The position numbers and the translations under genes are program-made. From positions 1-64,000 of the forward strand of contig NZ_LVCF01000030.1 in assembly GCF_001594145.1 (NCBI RefSeq): DNA of 64,000 nt. The letters run 5' to 3'. The notes beneath the pieces were generated by a model. It was not told where the DNA came from and searched no databases. It saw only the letters and a program-made list of their open reading frames with translations. The DNA comes from Branchiibius sp. NY16-3462-2 (GTDB taxonomy: Bacteria; Actinomycetota; Actinomycetes; Actinomycetales; Dermatophilaceae). Below, one piece after another: positions 7,571-15,656 of the stretch (the first letter of the stretch is position 1; each line of letters begins with the position of its first letter).

Positions 7571-8349
7571 CCGCCCAACGGCAGGTGGCTGACCGAGAAG
7601 CCCTTGGCACGCAGTTGCGGCAGTAGCCAACTGATCGCATCGAGTTCGGCGTCGTTCACCGAGGTGCGGCCGTCGTGGGACAGGATGATCATCCCCGAAG
7701 ACGGATGAGTGAGGACGGCCTGGCACTCCTGGCGGCTGCCGCCGGTGCGGTGCGACCACAGGACGACCTCCTCCAGGCCCGCCTGGTGCGCGGCCCACAG
7801 GACCGGGGCATCCAGGCGCCCGTACGGTGGTCGCATCCTTGTCGGGGCGACTCCCGTCAGGTCGGTGATGGCGTGGCGGGTCTCCGTCAGGATCCTGGCC
7901 AATTGGGCTGGCTCGAGGGTCGTCATATCGGTGTGGTCGCCGCCGTGGACGCCGATCTCGTGACCGGCGTCGTGCACCTGACGGACCACGTCCGGATGAC
8001 CCTTGATGAACTCGTGCAGCATGAAGAACGTGGCGGTCGCCTCGTGGCGATGCAGGATGTCCAGGACCTTCGGCGTCCATACCGGTGACGGGCCGTCGTC
8101 GAAGGTCAGATGCGCAGTGTGGGTTGCCGGGGCGTCCGTGTGCCAGGTGACCCGCACATTCATCGGCGTGGTCACAGTGTCCGGCATCGGCGAGACGCGG
8201 TAGGTCGGCGAGCGGTACGTCACGACCTCATCAGTGGCGGCTGCCGTACCAGTGGCGGTCACAACGGCAATGCCGGTGCCACCGAGGATGGCCGCGCGCC
8301 GACTCAACCCCCGTCCGCGGCCCCCGTCAGCCTCCGGCGTGCTTTCCAC
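7567..8349 (-). CDS. Secreted polysaccharide deacetylase (NodB-like, CE4)
   Basis: A 260-residue protein that would remove N- or O-acetyl groups from a cell-wall or extracellular polysaccharide. A twin-arginine-like N-terminus (LSRRAAILGGTG followed by a hydrophobic stretch to about residue 40) indicates export. The NodB domain shows motif 1 TFDDGPSP (catalytic base and metal Asp), motif 2 HGGDHTD (metal-binding His pair), motif 3 RPPYGR and motif 5 IILSHDGR. All five expected catalytic positions appear present. The start is GTG at 8347-8349. It stands alone and converges on modC. Confidence 0.9.
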   Translation of the reverse strand: MESTPEADGGRGRGLSRRAAILGGTGIAVVTATGTAAATDEVVTYRSPTYRVSPMPDTVTTPMNVRVTWHTDAPATHTAHLTFDDGPSPVWTPKVLDILHRHEATATFFMLHEFIKGHPDVVRQVHDAGHEIGVHGGDHTDMTTLEPAQLARILTETRHAITDLTGVAPTRMRPPYGRLDAPVLWAAHQAGLEEVVLWSHRTGGSRQECQAVLTHPSSGMIILSHDGRTSVNDAELDAISWLLPQLRAKGFSVSHLPLGG

Positions 8350-8484
8350 CCGCGCAGAATATGCCCGCTATCGCAAAGCCCGCACACAGGTTTCTTATAA
8401 CAGCGCGCAGCACCCGCCAGCTTTGCGATTGGTTGTCCCATCGAGGCGAGAATCGTGGGTCAACAAATCCCAAGGTCGAGCGAA

Positions 8485-9531
8485 CTACCCACCCGTGAGC
8501 GCTGCCCGGATCGCGGCGGCGAAGGTGTCGACGTCTTCTTCGGTCGTGTCCCAGGCGCACATCCACCGGACCTCACCGGTGGTCTCGTCCCAGAAGTAGA
8601 ACCGGAAGGTCTCCATCAACTTCAGCGACACCTCTCGCGGCAGGACCGCAAAGACCGCGTTCGCCTGCGTCGGCCGCGGCAGCGTCACGACATCGGCGAC
8701 CGCATCCGCCAACCGCGCAGCCATCGCGTTGGCGTGCCGGGCCGAAGTCAAATAGAGGTCTTCCGACAGCAACGTGAGCAACTGCACCGACAGGAAGCGC
8801 ATCTTGGACGCCAACTGCATGGACTGCTTGCGCAAGAAGACGATTCCGTGCACCGCAGCAGGATTCAGCACCACCACGGCCTCCGCACCGAGCAGGCCGT
8901 TCTTGGTGCCGCCGAAGGACAGGATGTCCACCCCGGTGTCGGTCACGAGTTGCGCCAACGACACTCCGAGCGAAGCCACCGCGTTGCTGATCCGCGACCC
9001 GTCGACGTGCAACACCAGGTCGTGCGCATGCGCCCACGCCGCAACCTGGCGGATCTCCTCGACCGTGTAGGCCGTCCCCAGTTCGGTGGTCTGGGTGATC
9101 GACACCGCGCCGACCGGCGCCCCGTGTTCGTCACCCACCCGCAGCGGGAACGCGTCGAGCAACGCCGGCGTCAGCTTCCCGTCGGGAGTGGGAATCGTCT
9201 TCAGCTTCAGGTGCCCCACACTCTCCGGCGCGGCTCCTTCGTCGACATTGATGTGCGCCGTCTCCGCACAGATCACCGACTCCCAGCGCTGGGTGACCGC
9301 CTGCAGCGCAATGACATTCGCACCGGTGCCGTTGAAAACGGGGAACACCTCGACCGGCCCCTCGAACAACTCCGACATCCGGTCGCGCAATGCGGCGGTG
9401 TAGTCGTCCTCGCCGTAGGCCACCTGGTGGCCGCCGTTGGCCGCGGCCAGGGCGTCGAGCACCTCGGGATGGACTCCGGCGTAGTTGTCACTGGCGAAAC
9501 CGCGCGCCGACGCGTCGTGCAGGGAATTCAT
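8485..9531 (-). CDS. Low-specificity L-threonine aldolase-like PLP lyase
   Basis: A 348-residue fold-type I PLP enzyme of the beta-eliminating lyase/threonine aldolase family, converting L-threonine (or allo-threonine) to glycine and acetaldehyde, or a related beta-hydroxy amino acid. Landmarks: FASDNYAGVHPEVLDAL at the N-terminus, the FNGTGANVIALQ phosphate-binding turn, LHVDGSRISNA (PLP-ring Asp), and SFGGTKNGLLG with the Schiff-base lysine. It is the last gene of a three-gene operon with the SDR (10 bp upstream) and the 708-residue protein, an arrangement suggesting joint work on an amino acid or amino-acid derivative. The start ATG at 9529-9531 was chosen because the domain begins there. 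Confidence 0.88.
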   Translation of the reverse strand: MNSLHDASARGFASDNYAGVHPEVLDALAAANGGHQVAYGEDDYTAALRDRMSELFEGPVEVFPVFNGTGANVIALQAVTQRWESVICAETAHINVDEGAAPESVGHLKLKTIPTPDGKLTPALLDAFPLRVGDEHGAPVGAVSITQTTELGTAYTVEEIRQVAAWAHAHDLVLHVDGSRISNAVASLGVSLAQLVTDTGVDILSFGGTKNGLLGAEAVVVLNPAAVHGIVFLRKQSMQLASKMRFLSVQLLTLLSEDLYLTSARHANAMAARLADAVADVVTLPRPTQANAVFAVLPREVSLKLMETFRFYFWDETTGEVRWMCAWDTTEEDVDTFAAAIRAALTGG

Positions 9532-9541
9532 ACCGACAAGG

Positions 9542-10234
9542 TCACCACACGGCGCCGTTGATCTCGGCAGCGGGCCGGTCCCACAACCCGACCAGCTGTG
9601 CCGCCAGGTCATCGACATCGGTGAAGTTGCGATACGCCTTCGACGGATTCGCCTCGCGCATCTGCGCAGTCACCAGCGCCATGATCCGGATCACCGACGC
9701 TGCTGCTGCCGGGTCGTCCGAGGAATGTGCGAACGAGTCGGCCACCGACCGGGTCCAGGATTCGGCGGCCGCCTTCGCCGCGGCGTACGGCGCATTGGTC
9801 GCCGTCGGCTTGGCCACCGAGGTCGACGACACGATGGCCAGGCGACCCCGCGGGCTGGCCACCAACGCGTCGTGCAGCGCCCGCGAGGTGTGCTGCAAGG
9901 TACGAATCAGGTTCTCGTGCAACCAGTCCCAGTCGGCCAGGTCCGTCTCGACGATCCCCTTGCCGCCGCGCCAACCGCCCACCAGGTGCAGCAGACCGTC
10001 GACGTGGCCGTAGGTCTCGACCAGTTCGTGCCCCCACGCCAGGGTGGCGGCCTCGTCGGTGAGATCGACCACCGACGGTACGACGCCCGGCCCTTCCAGC
10101 GCCGCGAGGCGTTCCGCTGAGCGCCCGACCGCGACGACCGTTGCGCCAGAAGCCGCCGCGGCCCGGGTCGTGGCACGACCGAGATCACCGGCCGCGCCGG
10201 CAACGACGACGACCAGACCGGACAGATCCGTCAC
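9542..10234 (-). CDS. Short-chain dehydrogenase/reductase
   Basis: A 230-residue Rossmann-fold SDR. The cofactor motif is a variant GAAGDLGRA at residues 13-21 and the catalytic motif is Ser (VSSTSV) followed by YAAAKAA with Tyr and Lys. VGRS near residue 37 suggests NADP(H) preference. The C-terminal segment has AEINGAVW instead of the usual Gly-rich end and reads slightly short. Its start overlaps the stop of the upstream 708-residue gene by 4 bp (10231-10234). The substrate is unknown; the operon partners point to a hydroxy- or keto-acid linked to the threonine-aldolase-like enzyme. Confidence 0.87.
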   Translation of the reverse strand: MTDLSGLVVVVAGAAGDLGRATTRAAAASGATVVAVGRSAERLAALEGPGVVPSVVDLTDEAATLAWGHELVETYGHVDGLLHLVGGWRGGKGIVETDLADWDWLHENLIRTLQHTSRALHDALVASPRGRLAIVSSTSVAKPTATNAPYAAAKAAAESWTRSVADSFAHSSDDPAAAASVIRIMALVTAQMREANPSKAYRNFTDVDDLAAQLVGLWDRPAAEINGAVW

Positions 10235-12357
10235 GCCGCGACAACCTGCGGGGCCAGGCTGACGCCCGTGATGCCGCGGGTCGAATTGATCACCGGAGCC
10301 ATCTTCTTGCGCAGCGACTCGTAGAAGACGTTGAGCGGGAACTCATCGGGCTGCACCAGATCCACCAAGGCCTTGACCGGGCCGTCGAGCGGCAGGCTGG
10401 CGGCACCCTTCGCCCACGCCGACGCGGGGTGCGGCGCGACGTACGCGGTGACGAACTCGTACGACGCCAGCCAGTGCCCGACGCGCGAGCGGTCGATCCC
10501 GGTGCGGTAGAGCGTCTCGACCTCTTCACACAACTGCACGATCACCGACGGCACCCGGCGCCAGTCGAAGGACAACCGGTTGTCGGTCCAGCGCAACGCG
10601 TCGTGCTTGTGCAGGTAAGCGAACATCAGCTGGCCACCCAGCCCGTCGTAGTTGCGCACCCGGTCCCCGGTGATCGGGAAGCGGAAGAGCCGGTCGAAAA
10701 GCACTGCCAACTGGACGAATCGGGCGTAGGGCTGGCCCTCCTCCTCCAGGAGGACGGCCTGGCGGAAGGTGTTCAGGTCGCAGCGCAGTTCTTCCAACGC
10801 GTACATCCAGAACGGCATCCGCTGCTTGATCATGAACGGGTCGAACGGCAGGTCACCGTGACTGTGCGTGCGGTCGTGGATCAGGTCCCACATCGCGAAG
10901 GTCTCCTGCGCCAGCGACTGTGAGGCGAGCAGCCGCTCGGCATCCGGCGGCAGGTCCAGCGACAGCAGCGACGACGCCGCGGTGACGACCTCGCGGAAAC
11001 GCGCACCCTCGCGGTCACAGAAGATCGCACCCCAGTGGAACTTCGGAACCTCCCGCACCGCAACGGTTTCGGGGAAGAGGACCGCTGAGTTGGTGTCGTA
11101 GCCAGGGGTGAAGTCGATGAAGTTGACCGGCAGGAACATCGTGTTGTCGTAGGTGGCCTCGACCTGCCCCAGCCAGTCCGGCCACATGACCTTGATCAGC
11201 AGCGCCTCGAACACCCGGTCGGGGTTGCCGTTCTGGGTGTACATCGGGAACAGCACCAGGTGCTCGACGCCGTCCTCGCGGCACAGGTCCGGACGGAAGA
11301 GCACGAGGGAGTCCAGGAAGTCCGGCTTGCCGAATCCCTCGTCACGCCAACGAGATAGGTCACCCGGCAGAGCAGCCAGGTAGTCCGCGTCGTGCGGGAA
11401 CTGCGGCGCGAGTTCACCCACCCGGTCGATCATGATCTGGACGAGCTCGGCCGCCCGGGACACGTCGTACGTCGATAAATCGATCGAACCGTCCTTGGCC
11501 TGCATCAGGCGCAGCTCCTCGACGGCATCCTTCAGCGCGAACCAGGCCGGGGATGACGCGATCTCGCTGTGCTCGACGGGCGCAGCGGGCGCGCGACCGG
11601 CGGCCGACGCCCAGGTCACGACGTTGCTCCAGAAGCGTTTGTGGTCCAGCTCGGCGATGCTGTCGTCACCGACCAGATCCGAGTCGGCCAGGACGACGAC
11701 CCGCCCTGCGTCGACCCGGGCGGCAACGGCGAGCGCCTCCCCCGCGGGGTACGCCGAGGCGCTGCTCCGCGCCAGAACCGTCACGTCCGCGTCGGCGGAG
11801 GTTTCGATCACGCCGGCGCGGTAGAAGCACAACTCACCGACCCCGGCCAGAAGTCCTTGACCCAGTCCCCCGGCGACCTCGCCGAGCACCCAGGTCGCGT
11901 TGCCCTGGTGGCGGTGGCCACCGTCGGCGCTCTCGTGCACCAGCGTGCTGCGCACGTGCAGATCGAAGCGGGCCAACAACTCGTTGACGTTGTTGCCATG
12001 GGTGTCCTGATCGCACTCGGCGAGCACGACCAGGCCGCCGCCGGCACGCACGAACGATTCGATGGCGTCCAGCTCAGCGGCGTCGAAGACCGGGGACAAC
12101 GCCCCGGCGACACGCTCCGAGGCGGCCTGTGCGGGGTGGGCGATCACGTAGACATCGGCAACCCGCAGTTGGTCGGCAGTGACGGCGCCCCCCTCGCGCG
12201 CCACGACCTGCAGGCCACGGGCGCGCAGGGCATCAGCGGCCAGATGCAAAGAGGCGTCGGCGGGGTTGGCCGGGTTCATGGCGGCGGCCTGTGCGCGGTC
12301 CAGGGCCCAGGCGCTGCTGTGCGCCTGCTCGACCAGGACGGTGGGGAACTCACTCAT
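10231..12357 (-). CDS. DUF6421-like protein with N-terminal GATase1/ThuA-like domain
   Basis: A 708-residue cytoplasmic protein without signal peptide or membrane helix. Residues 1-250 read as a flavodoxin-like, class I amidotransferase/ThuA-type domain, with a helix then GGGLVVLAECDQDTHGNN and RVVVLADSDLVGDD. Residues 270-708 resemble the actinobacterial family called DUF6421, known to me mainly from streptomycete loci beside an SDR and a threonine aldolase, as here; the family assignment is from memory. The C-terminal part contains several His-rich patches (HKHDALRW, HDRTHSHGD) that could bind a metal. It heads the operon with an ATG at 12355-12357 preceded by a GGAGGT-like Shine-Dalgarno. 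No biochemical role is known to me. The adjacency to two small-molecule enzymes implies a metabolic function. Confidence 0.65.
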   Translation of the reverse strand: MSEFPTVLVEQAHSSAWALDRAQAAAMNPANPADASLHLAADALRARGLQVVAREGGAVTADQLRVADVYVIAHPAQAASERVAGALSPVFDAAELDAIESFVRAGGGLVVLAECDQDTHGNNVNELLARFDLHVRSTLVHESADGGHRHQGNATWVLGEVAGGLGQGLLAGVGELCFYRAGVIETSADADVTVLARSSASAYPAGEALAVAARVDAGRVVVLADSDLVGDDSIAELDHKRFWSNVVTWASAAGRAPAAPVEHSEIASSPAWFALKDAVEELRLMQAKDGSIDLSTYDVSRAAELVQIMIDRVGELAPQFPHDADYLAALPGDLSRWRDEGFGKPDFLDSLVLFRPDLCREDGVEHLVLFPMYTQNGNPDRVFEALLIKVMWPDWLGQVEATYDNTMFLPVNFIDFTPGYDTNSAVLFPETVAVREVPKFHWGAIFCDREGARFREVVTAASSLLSLDLPPDAERLLASQSLAQETFAMWDLIHDRTHSHGDLPFDPFMIKQRMPFWMYALEELRCDLNTFRQAVLLEEEGQPYARFVQLAVLFDRLFRFPITGDRVRNYDGLGGQLMFAYLHKHDALRWTDNRLSFDWRRVPSVIVQLCEEVETLYRTGIDRSRVGHWLASYEFVTAYVAPHPASAWAKGAASLPLDGPVKALVDLVQPDEFPLNVFYESLRKKMAPVINSTRGITGVSLAPQVVAA

Positions 12358-12561
12358 GACGACCTCCGGGGTTGACGACGGTTGACGACTCGCGCCACGA
12401 CGCGCGGAGAATTTGCGGTAGAGGCCAGGCTACTCAGAAATACTTACGGAATACTAACGCTGACCTAACACTTTATGTCCAACCGCCCGCTGCGTCGGCG
12501 GGAGGAAGCTCACAAACAACGAAGAACTATGGACCCGGCGGCGACCCCTAGACTGGGCCGC

Positions 12562-13131
12562 ATGTCTTTGAACGTTCTACAAGTTGTCACGGTCAGCACC
12601 CGCCCCGGCCGCATCGGCGGCCCCATTGCCGACTGGTTCGTCGAGGCCGCTCGCGAGCACGGCGGGTTCGAGGTGGACCCGGTCGACCTGGCCGAGTTGG
12701 ACCTGCCGATGATGAACGAGCCGAACCATCCGCGACTGCAGCAGTACACCCACGACCACACCAAGGCCTGGGCGGCGCGGGTCGAGCGCGCGGACGCCTT
12801 TGTCTTCGTGTCTCCCGAATACAACTTCGGCATCGCGGCACCGCTGAAGAACGCGCTGGACTACCTGCAGAAGGAATGGGCCTACAAGCCGGCGTCCTTC
12901 GTCAGCTACGGCGGCGTCTCCGGTGGCCTGCGTGCGGTGCAGATGGCCAAGCAGGTCATCACCACCCTGGGCATGTACGCCATCCCGCAGCAGGTCATCA
13001 TCCCGTTCGCGATGAAGCAGATCGAGGACGGCGTCTTCACGCCCAACGACGAGCAGGCTGCTTCGGCGACCATCGTTCTGGACGAACTGCTGAAGCTGAC
13101 CGACGCCCTGAAGCCGTTGCGCCAGGGGTGA
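12562..13131 (+). CDS. NADPH-dependent FMN reductase family protein
   Basis: A 189-residue flavodoxin-like reductase. It begins with VVTVSTRPGRIGGPIADWF, the FMN phosphate-binding loop, contains FVSPEYNFGIAAPLKNALDY, the family signature, and GGVSGGLRAVQMAKQV near residue 125. It would reduce FMN or quinone-type substrates with NAD(P)H. The ATG at 12562 lies 8 bp after a TAGACT hexamer at 12549-12554 that looks like a -10 element, so the mRNA may be nearly leaderless. It diverges from the DUF6421-like operon across 204 bp and its stop lies 9 bp from the convergent aldo/keto reductase. Confidence 0.9.
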   Translation: MSLNVLQVVTVSTRPGRIGGPIADWFVEAAREHGGFEVDPVDLAELDLPMMNEPNHPRLQQYTHDHTKAWAARVERADAFVFVSPEYNFGIAAPLKNALDYLQKEWAYKPASFVSYGGVSGGLRAVQMAKQVITTLGMYAIPQQVIIPFAMKQIEDGVFTPNDEQAASATIVLDELLKLTDALKPLRQG

Positions 13132-13140
13132 CCTACCGCG

Positions 13141-14178
13141 TCAGGCGCGGGACGACGTACGCCAGATGTTGATGCCGGCGTCCACGGCGTGCTGGTCGAT
13201 CTGCGCCAGCTCGTCCGGCCCGAAGTCCAGGTTGTCCAGCGCGCCCAGGTTGTCCTCCAACTGCTCCACGCTCGAAGCGCCGACCAGCACCGAGGTCACC
13301 CGGTCATCGCGCAGCGCCCACGCCAGCGCCATCTGCGCGAGGGACTGACCACGCGCCTCGGCCAGCTTGTTCAGCGCCTTGACGTGCTTGATCGACTCCG
13401 GCTTCAGCAGCTTGGGATCCAGCGACTTGCCCTGGGAAGCCCGCGAGCCCTCCGGGATCCCCTTGAGGTACTTGTCGGTCAACATCCCCTGCGCCAACGG
13501 CGAGAAAGCAATGCAGCCAACGCCGTTGGCGCCGAGCACGTCCAGCAGGTCCTCCTCGATCCACCGGTTCAACATCGAGTACGACGGCTGGTGGATCAGC
13601 AGCGGAGTGCCCAGTTCGCGCAAGATCGCGAGGGCTTCGCGGGTGCGGTCTCCGGAGTAGGAGGAGATCCCGATATAGAGCGCCTTGCCCGCGCGCACCG
13701 CCGAATCGAGTGCACCGAGGGTCTCTTCCAGCGGGGTATCGGGGTCGAAACGGTGGCTGTAGAAGATGTCGACGTAGTCCACGCCCATCCGCTGCAGCGA
13801 CTGGTCCAGCGACGAGAGCAGATACTTGCGCGAGCCGCCGCCCTGCCCGTAGGGGCCCGGCCACATGTCGTAGCCGGCTTTGGTGGATAGGACCAGTTCG
13901 TCGCGGTAGCGCTTGAAGTCCTGGGCGAAGATCGTGCCGAAGTTGCGCTCGGCGCTGCCGTAGGGCGGTCCGTAGTTGTTGGCCAGGTCGAAGTGGGTCA
14001 CCCCGAGGTCGAACGCGCGGCGCAGCGTCGCCCGCTGCCGTTCGAGCGGGACATCGTCACCGAAGTTGTGCCACAGGCCGAGGGAGACCGCCGGCAGTTG
14101 CAGACCACTGCGTCCGCACCGTCGGTAGGTCATCTGGTCGTAGCGTCCGCGCAGGGCCTGGTAATCGTCACTATGCAT
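13141..14178 (-). CDS. Aldo/keto reductase, YghZ (L-glyceraldehyde 3-phosphate reductase) type
   Basis: A 345-residue TIM-barrel NADPH-dependent reductase. The N-terminus MTYRRCGRSGLQLPAVSLGL with LWHNFGDD closely follows the YghZ/MgrA subgroup. The catalytic Asp-Tyr pair is in HFDLANNYG, the Lys in LSTKAGYDMWPGPYG and the His in FYSHRFD. The IAFSPLAQGMLTDKY segment and VLVGASS close to the C-terminus are cofactor-binding. Likely reduces L-glyceraldehyde 3-phosphate or other aldehydes. A GTG two codons upstream (14184) is an alternative start. It appears monocistronic. Confidence 0.9.
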   Translation of the reverse strand: MHSDDYQALRGRYDQMTYRRCGRSGLQLPAVSLGLWHNFGDDVPLERQRATLRRAFDLGVTHFDLANNYGPPYGSAERNFGTIFAQDFKRYRDELVLSTKAGYDMWPGPYGQGGGSRKYLLSSLDQSLQRMGVDYVDIFYSHRFDPDTPLEETLGALDSAVRAGKALYIGISSYSGDRTREALAILRELGTPLLIHQPSYSMLNRWIEEDLLDVLGANGVGCIAFSPLAQGMLTDKYLKGIPEGSRASQGKSLDPKLLKPESIKHVKALNKLAEARGQSLAQMALAWALRDDRVTSVLVGASSVEQLEDNLGALDNLDFGPDELAQIDQHAVDAGINIWRTSSRA

Positions 14179-14249
14179 GGTCACGGTCGCCAGTCTGCCC
14201 CTTCCCAGGGACGTACTAGCATCGAAGGTGCCGACAGAAGGAGCATGCG

Positions 14250-14675
14250 ATGGACGAAAACCCGATTGCCCCGATGAGTGACGATGAAGCCTGGGAAGCC
14301 CTGCGCCAGCACGAATTCGGTCGCCTGGCCTTCCACCTGCTCGACGAAGTGCACATCGTGCCGATCAACTACGCCGTCGATGCCGGCAAGCGCATCATCT
14401 TCCGGACCGCCGAGGGGTCGAAACTGCTCGGCATGGCGATGAATTCCGACGTCGCCTTCGAGATCGACCAGTACGACGACGACAACGCCTTCAGCGTGAT
14501 CGCCCGTGGTCAGGCCACCACCCTGGAGGGCAGCGCGGCGTACGTCGCCGATGACCTCCCGCTGCGCCCCTGGGTCCCCACGGCGAAGTTCAACGTCGTT
14601 GCCATCGAGGTGACTGAGATCAGCGGGCGGCGGTTCCATCTCGACAAGCCGTGGACCCACATACACATCAGTTGA
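14250..14675 (+). CDS. Pyridoxamine 5'-phosphate oxidase-fold protein
   Basis: A 141-residue split-barrel flavin-binding protein of the PPOX family. The core begins EFGRLAFHLLDEVHIVPINY and continues with IIFRTAEGSKL, the FMN/F420-phosphate contact, and a late HLDKPW segment. Similar small proteins bind F420, FMN or haem. A strong Shine-Dalgarno (AGAAGGAG at 14236-14243) sits 6 bp before the ATG and a TAGCAT hexamer about 30 bp upstream may be its -10. It is divergent from the aldo/keto reductase. No substrate can be named. Confidence 0.88.
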   Translation: MDENPIAPMSDDEAWEALRQHEFGRLAFHLLDEVHIVPINYAVDAGKRIIFRTAEGSKLLGMAMNSDVAFEIDQYDDDNAFSVIARGQATTLEGSAAYVADDLPLRPWVPTAKFNVVAIEVTEISGRRFHLDKPWTHIHIS

Positions 14676-14733
14676 GACGGGAAGGCTCACTGACGAGCCG
14701 ACGGTTGGGTAGCCACAGCGCCCGGCGGTAGCC

Positions 14734-14751
14734 TTTCTACAGATGTAGAAA
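14734..14751. promoter_or_regulatory. Perfect 8-2-8 palindrome overlapping the RBS
   Basis: TTTCTACAGATGTAGAAA is a perfect inverted repeat with a 2-bp centre, overlapping the Shine-Dalgarno AAGGAGG at 14751-14757 of the 3-hydroxyacyl-CoA dehydrogenase gene. It contains TACAnnTGTA, the core recognised by BlaI/MecI/CopY-type repressors. A repressor bound here would block transcription or ribosome loading of the oleate hydratase operon. No candidate regulator gene lies next to it. Confidence 0.6.
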
Positions 14752-14764
14752 AGGAGGCGTCACC

Positions 14765-15637
14765 ATGACGCAGTCAGTACCCACCACCAGTTCCATCGAG
14801 CGGGTCACGGTCCTTGGCACCGGGGTCCTCGGAGCCCAGATCGCCTTCCAGAGCGCCTACTCCGGCAAGAAGGTCACCGCCTACGACATCTCGGACGCGG
14901 CCCTCGACAAAGCCCGGGGCACCTTCGACGGTCTGGTCACGACGTACGTCAAGGAAGTGCCCGGTGCGGCCGACGGGAAGGCTCAGGCCGCCCGCGATTC
15001 ACTCACCCTCACAGCGGACCTGCAGGCGGCGGTCGCCGACGCGGATCTGGTCATCGAGGCGATCCCGGAGGTCGTGGACCTCAAACGCGGAACCTTCGAG
15101 AAGATCAACGAGTTCGCCCCTGCGGCAACGATTTTCGCCACCAACTCCTCCACCCTGCTACCGAGTGCGATCACTGACGCCACCGGCCGCGAGGACCGTT
15201 TCCTGGCGTTGCACTTCGCCAACCAGATCTGGCGGGCCAACACCGCCGAGGTGATGGGGACGCCGAAGACTGACCCGGCGGTGTTCGACCGCGTGGTCCA
15301 GTTCGCCAGCGAGATCGGCATGGTGCCGATCCCGATCCACAAGGAGAAGGCCGGCTACGTCCTGAACTCCCTGCTGGTGCCCTTCCTGGGCGCGGCCCTC
15401 GAACTCGCCGCTGGAGGCTATGCCGAACCCAAGGACGTCGATAACGTGTGGCGTATCGGCACGGGCGCACCCTTGGGTCCGTTCCAGCTCTACGACATCA
15501 TCGGCCTGGTCACTCCGTACAACATCATGAGCCACGGTGACGCGGACGCCCGCAAGCTCGCCGAATGGCTGAAGGTCAACTACATCGACAAGGGCAAGAC
15601 GGGTCTCGCCTCCGGCGAGGGCTTCTACACGTACTGA
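14765..15637 (+). CDS. 3-hydroxyacyl-CoA dehydrogenase
   Basis: A 290-residue NAD-dependent enzyme that oxidises 3-hydroxyacyl-CoA (3-hydroxybutyryl-CoA type length). Residues 15-40 hold the Rossmann motif GTGVLG; IEAIPE and NSSTLLPSAI (substrate-binding Ser and Asn) follow; the catalytic His is in LALHFANQIW, where the family usually has HFFNP, so the residues after the His are unusual. The C-terminal helical domain has GYVLNSLLVPFLGAALEL. It starts 15 bp after a strong AAGGAGG and is 19 bp upstream of the oleate hydratase gene, so it would work on hydroxy or beta-oxidised fatty acyl-CoA in the same pathway. Confidence 0.9.
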   Translation: MTQSVPTTSSIERVTVLGTGVLGAQIAFQSAYSGKKVTAYDISDAALDKARGTFDGLVTTYVKEVPGAADGKAQAARDSLTLTADLQAAVADADLVIEAIPEVVDLKRGTFEKINEFAPAATIFATNSSTLLPSAITDATGREDRFLALHFANQIWRANTAEVMGTPKTDPAVFDRVVQFASEIGMVPIPIHKEKAGYVLNSLLVPFLGAALELAAGGYAEPKDVDNVWRIGTGAPLGPFQLYDIIGLVTPYNIMSHGDADARKLAEWLKVNYIDKGKTGLASGEGFYTY

Positions 15638-15656
15638 TACGAAGGAGTTTCGCCAC

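Noticed and set aside
8455..9561. A 368-residue open frame opposite the threonine-aldolase-like gene
   Set aside because: Shadow of a well-supported gene; Arg/His-rich composition.
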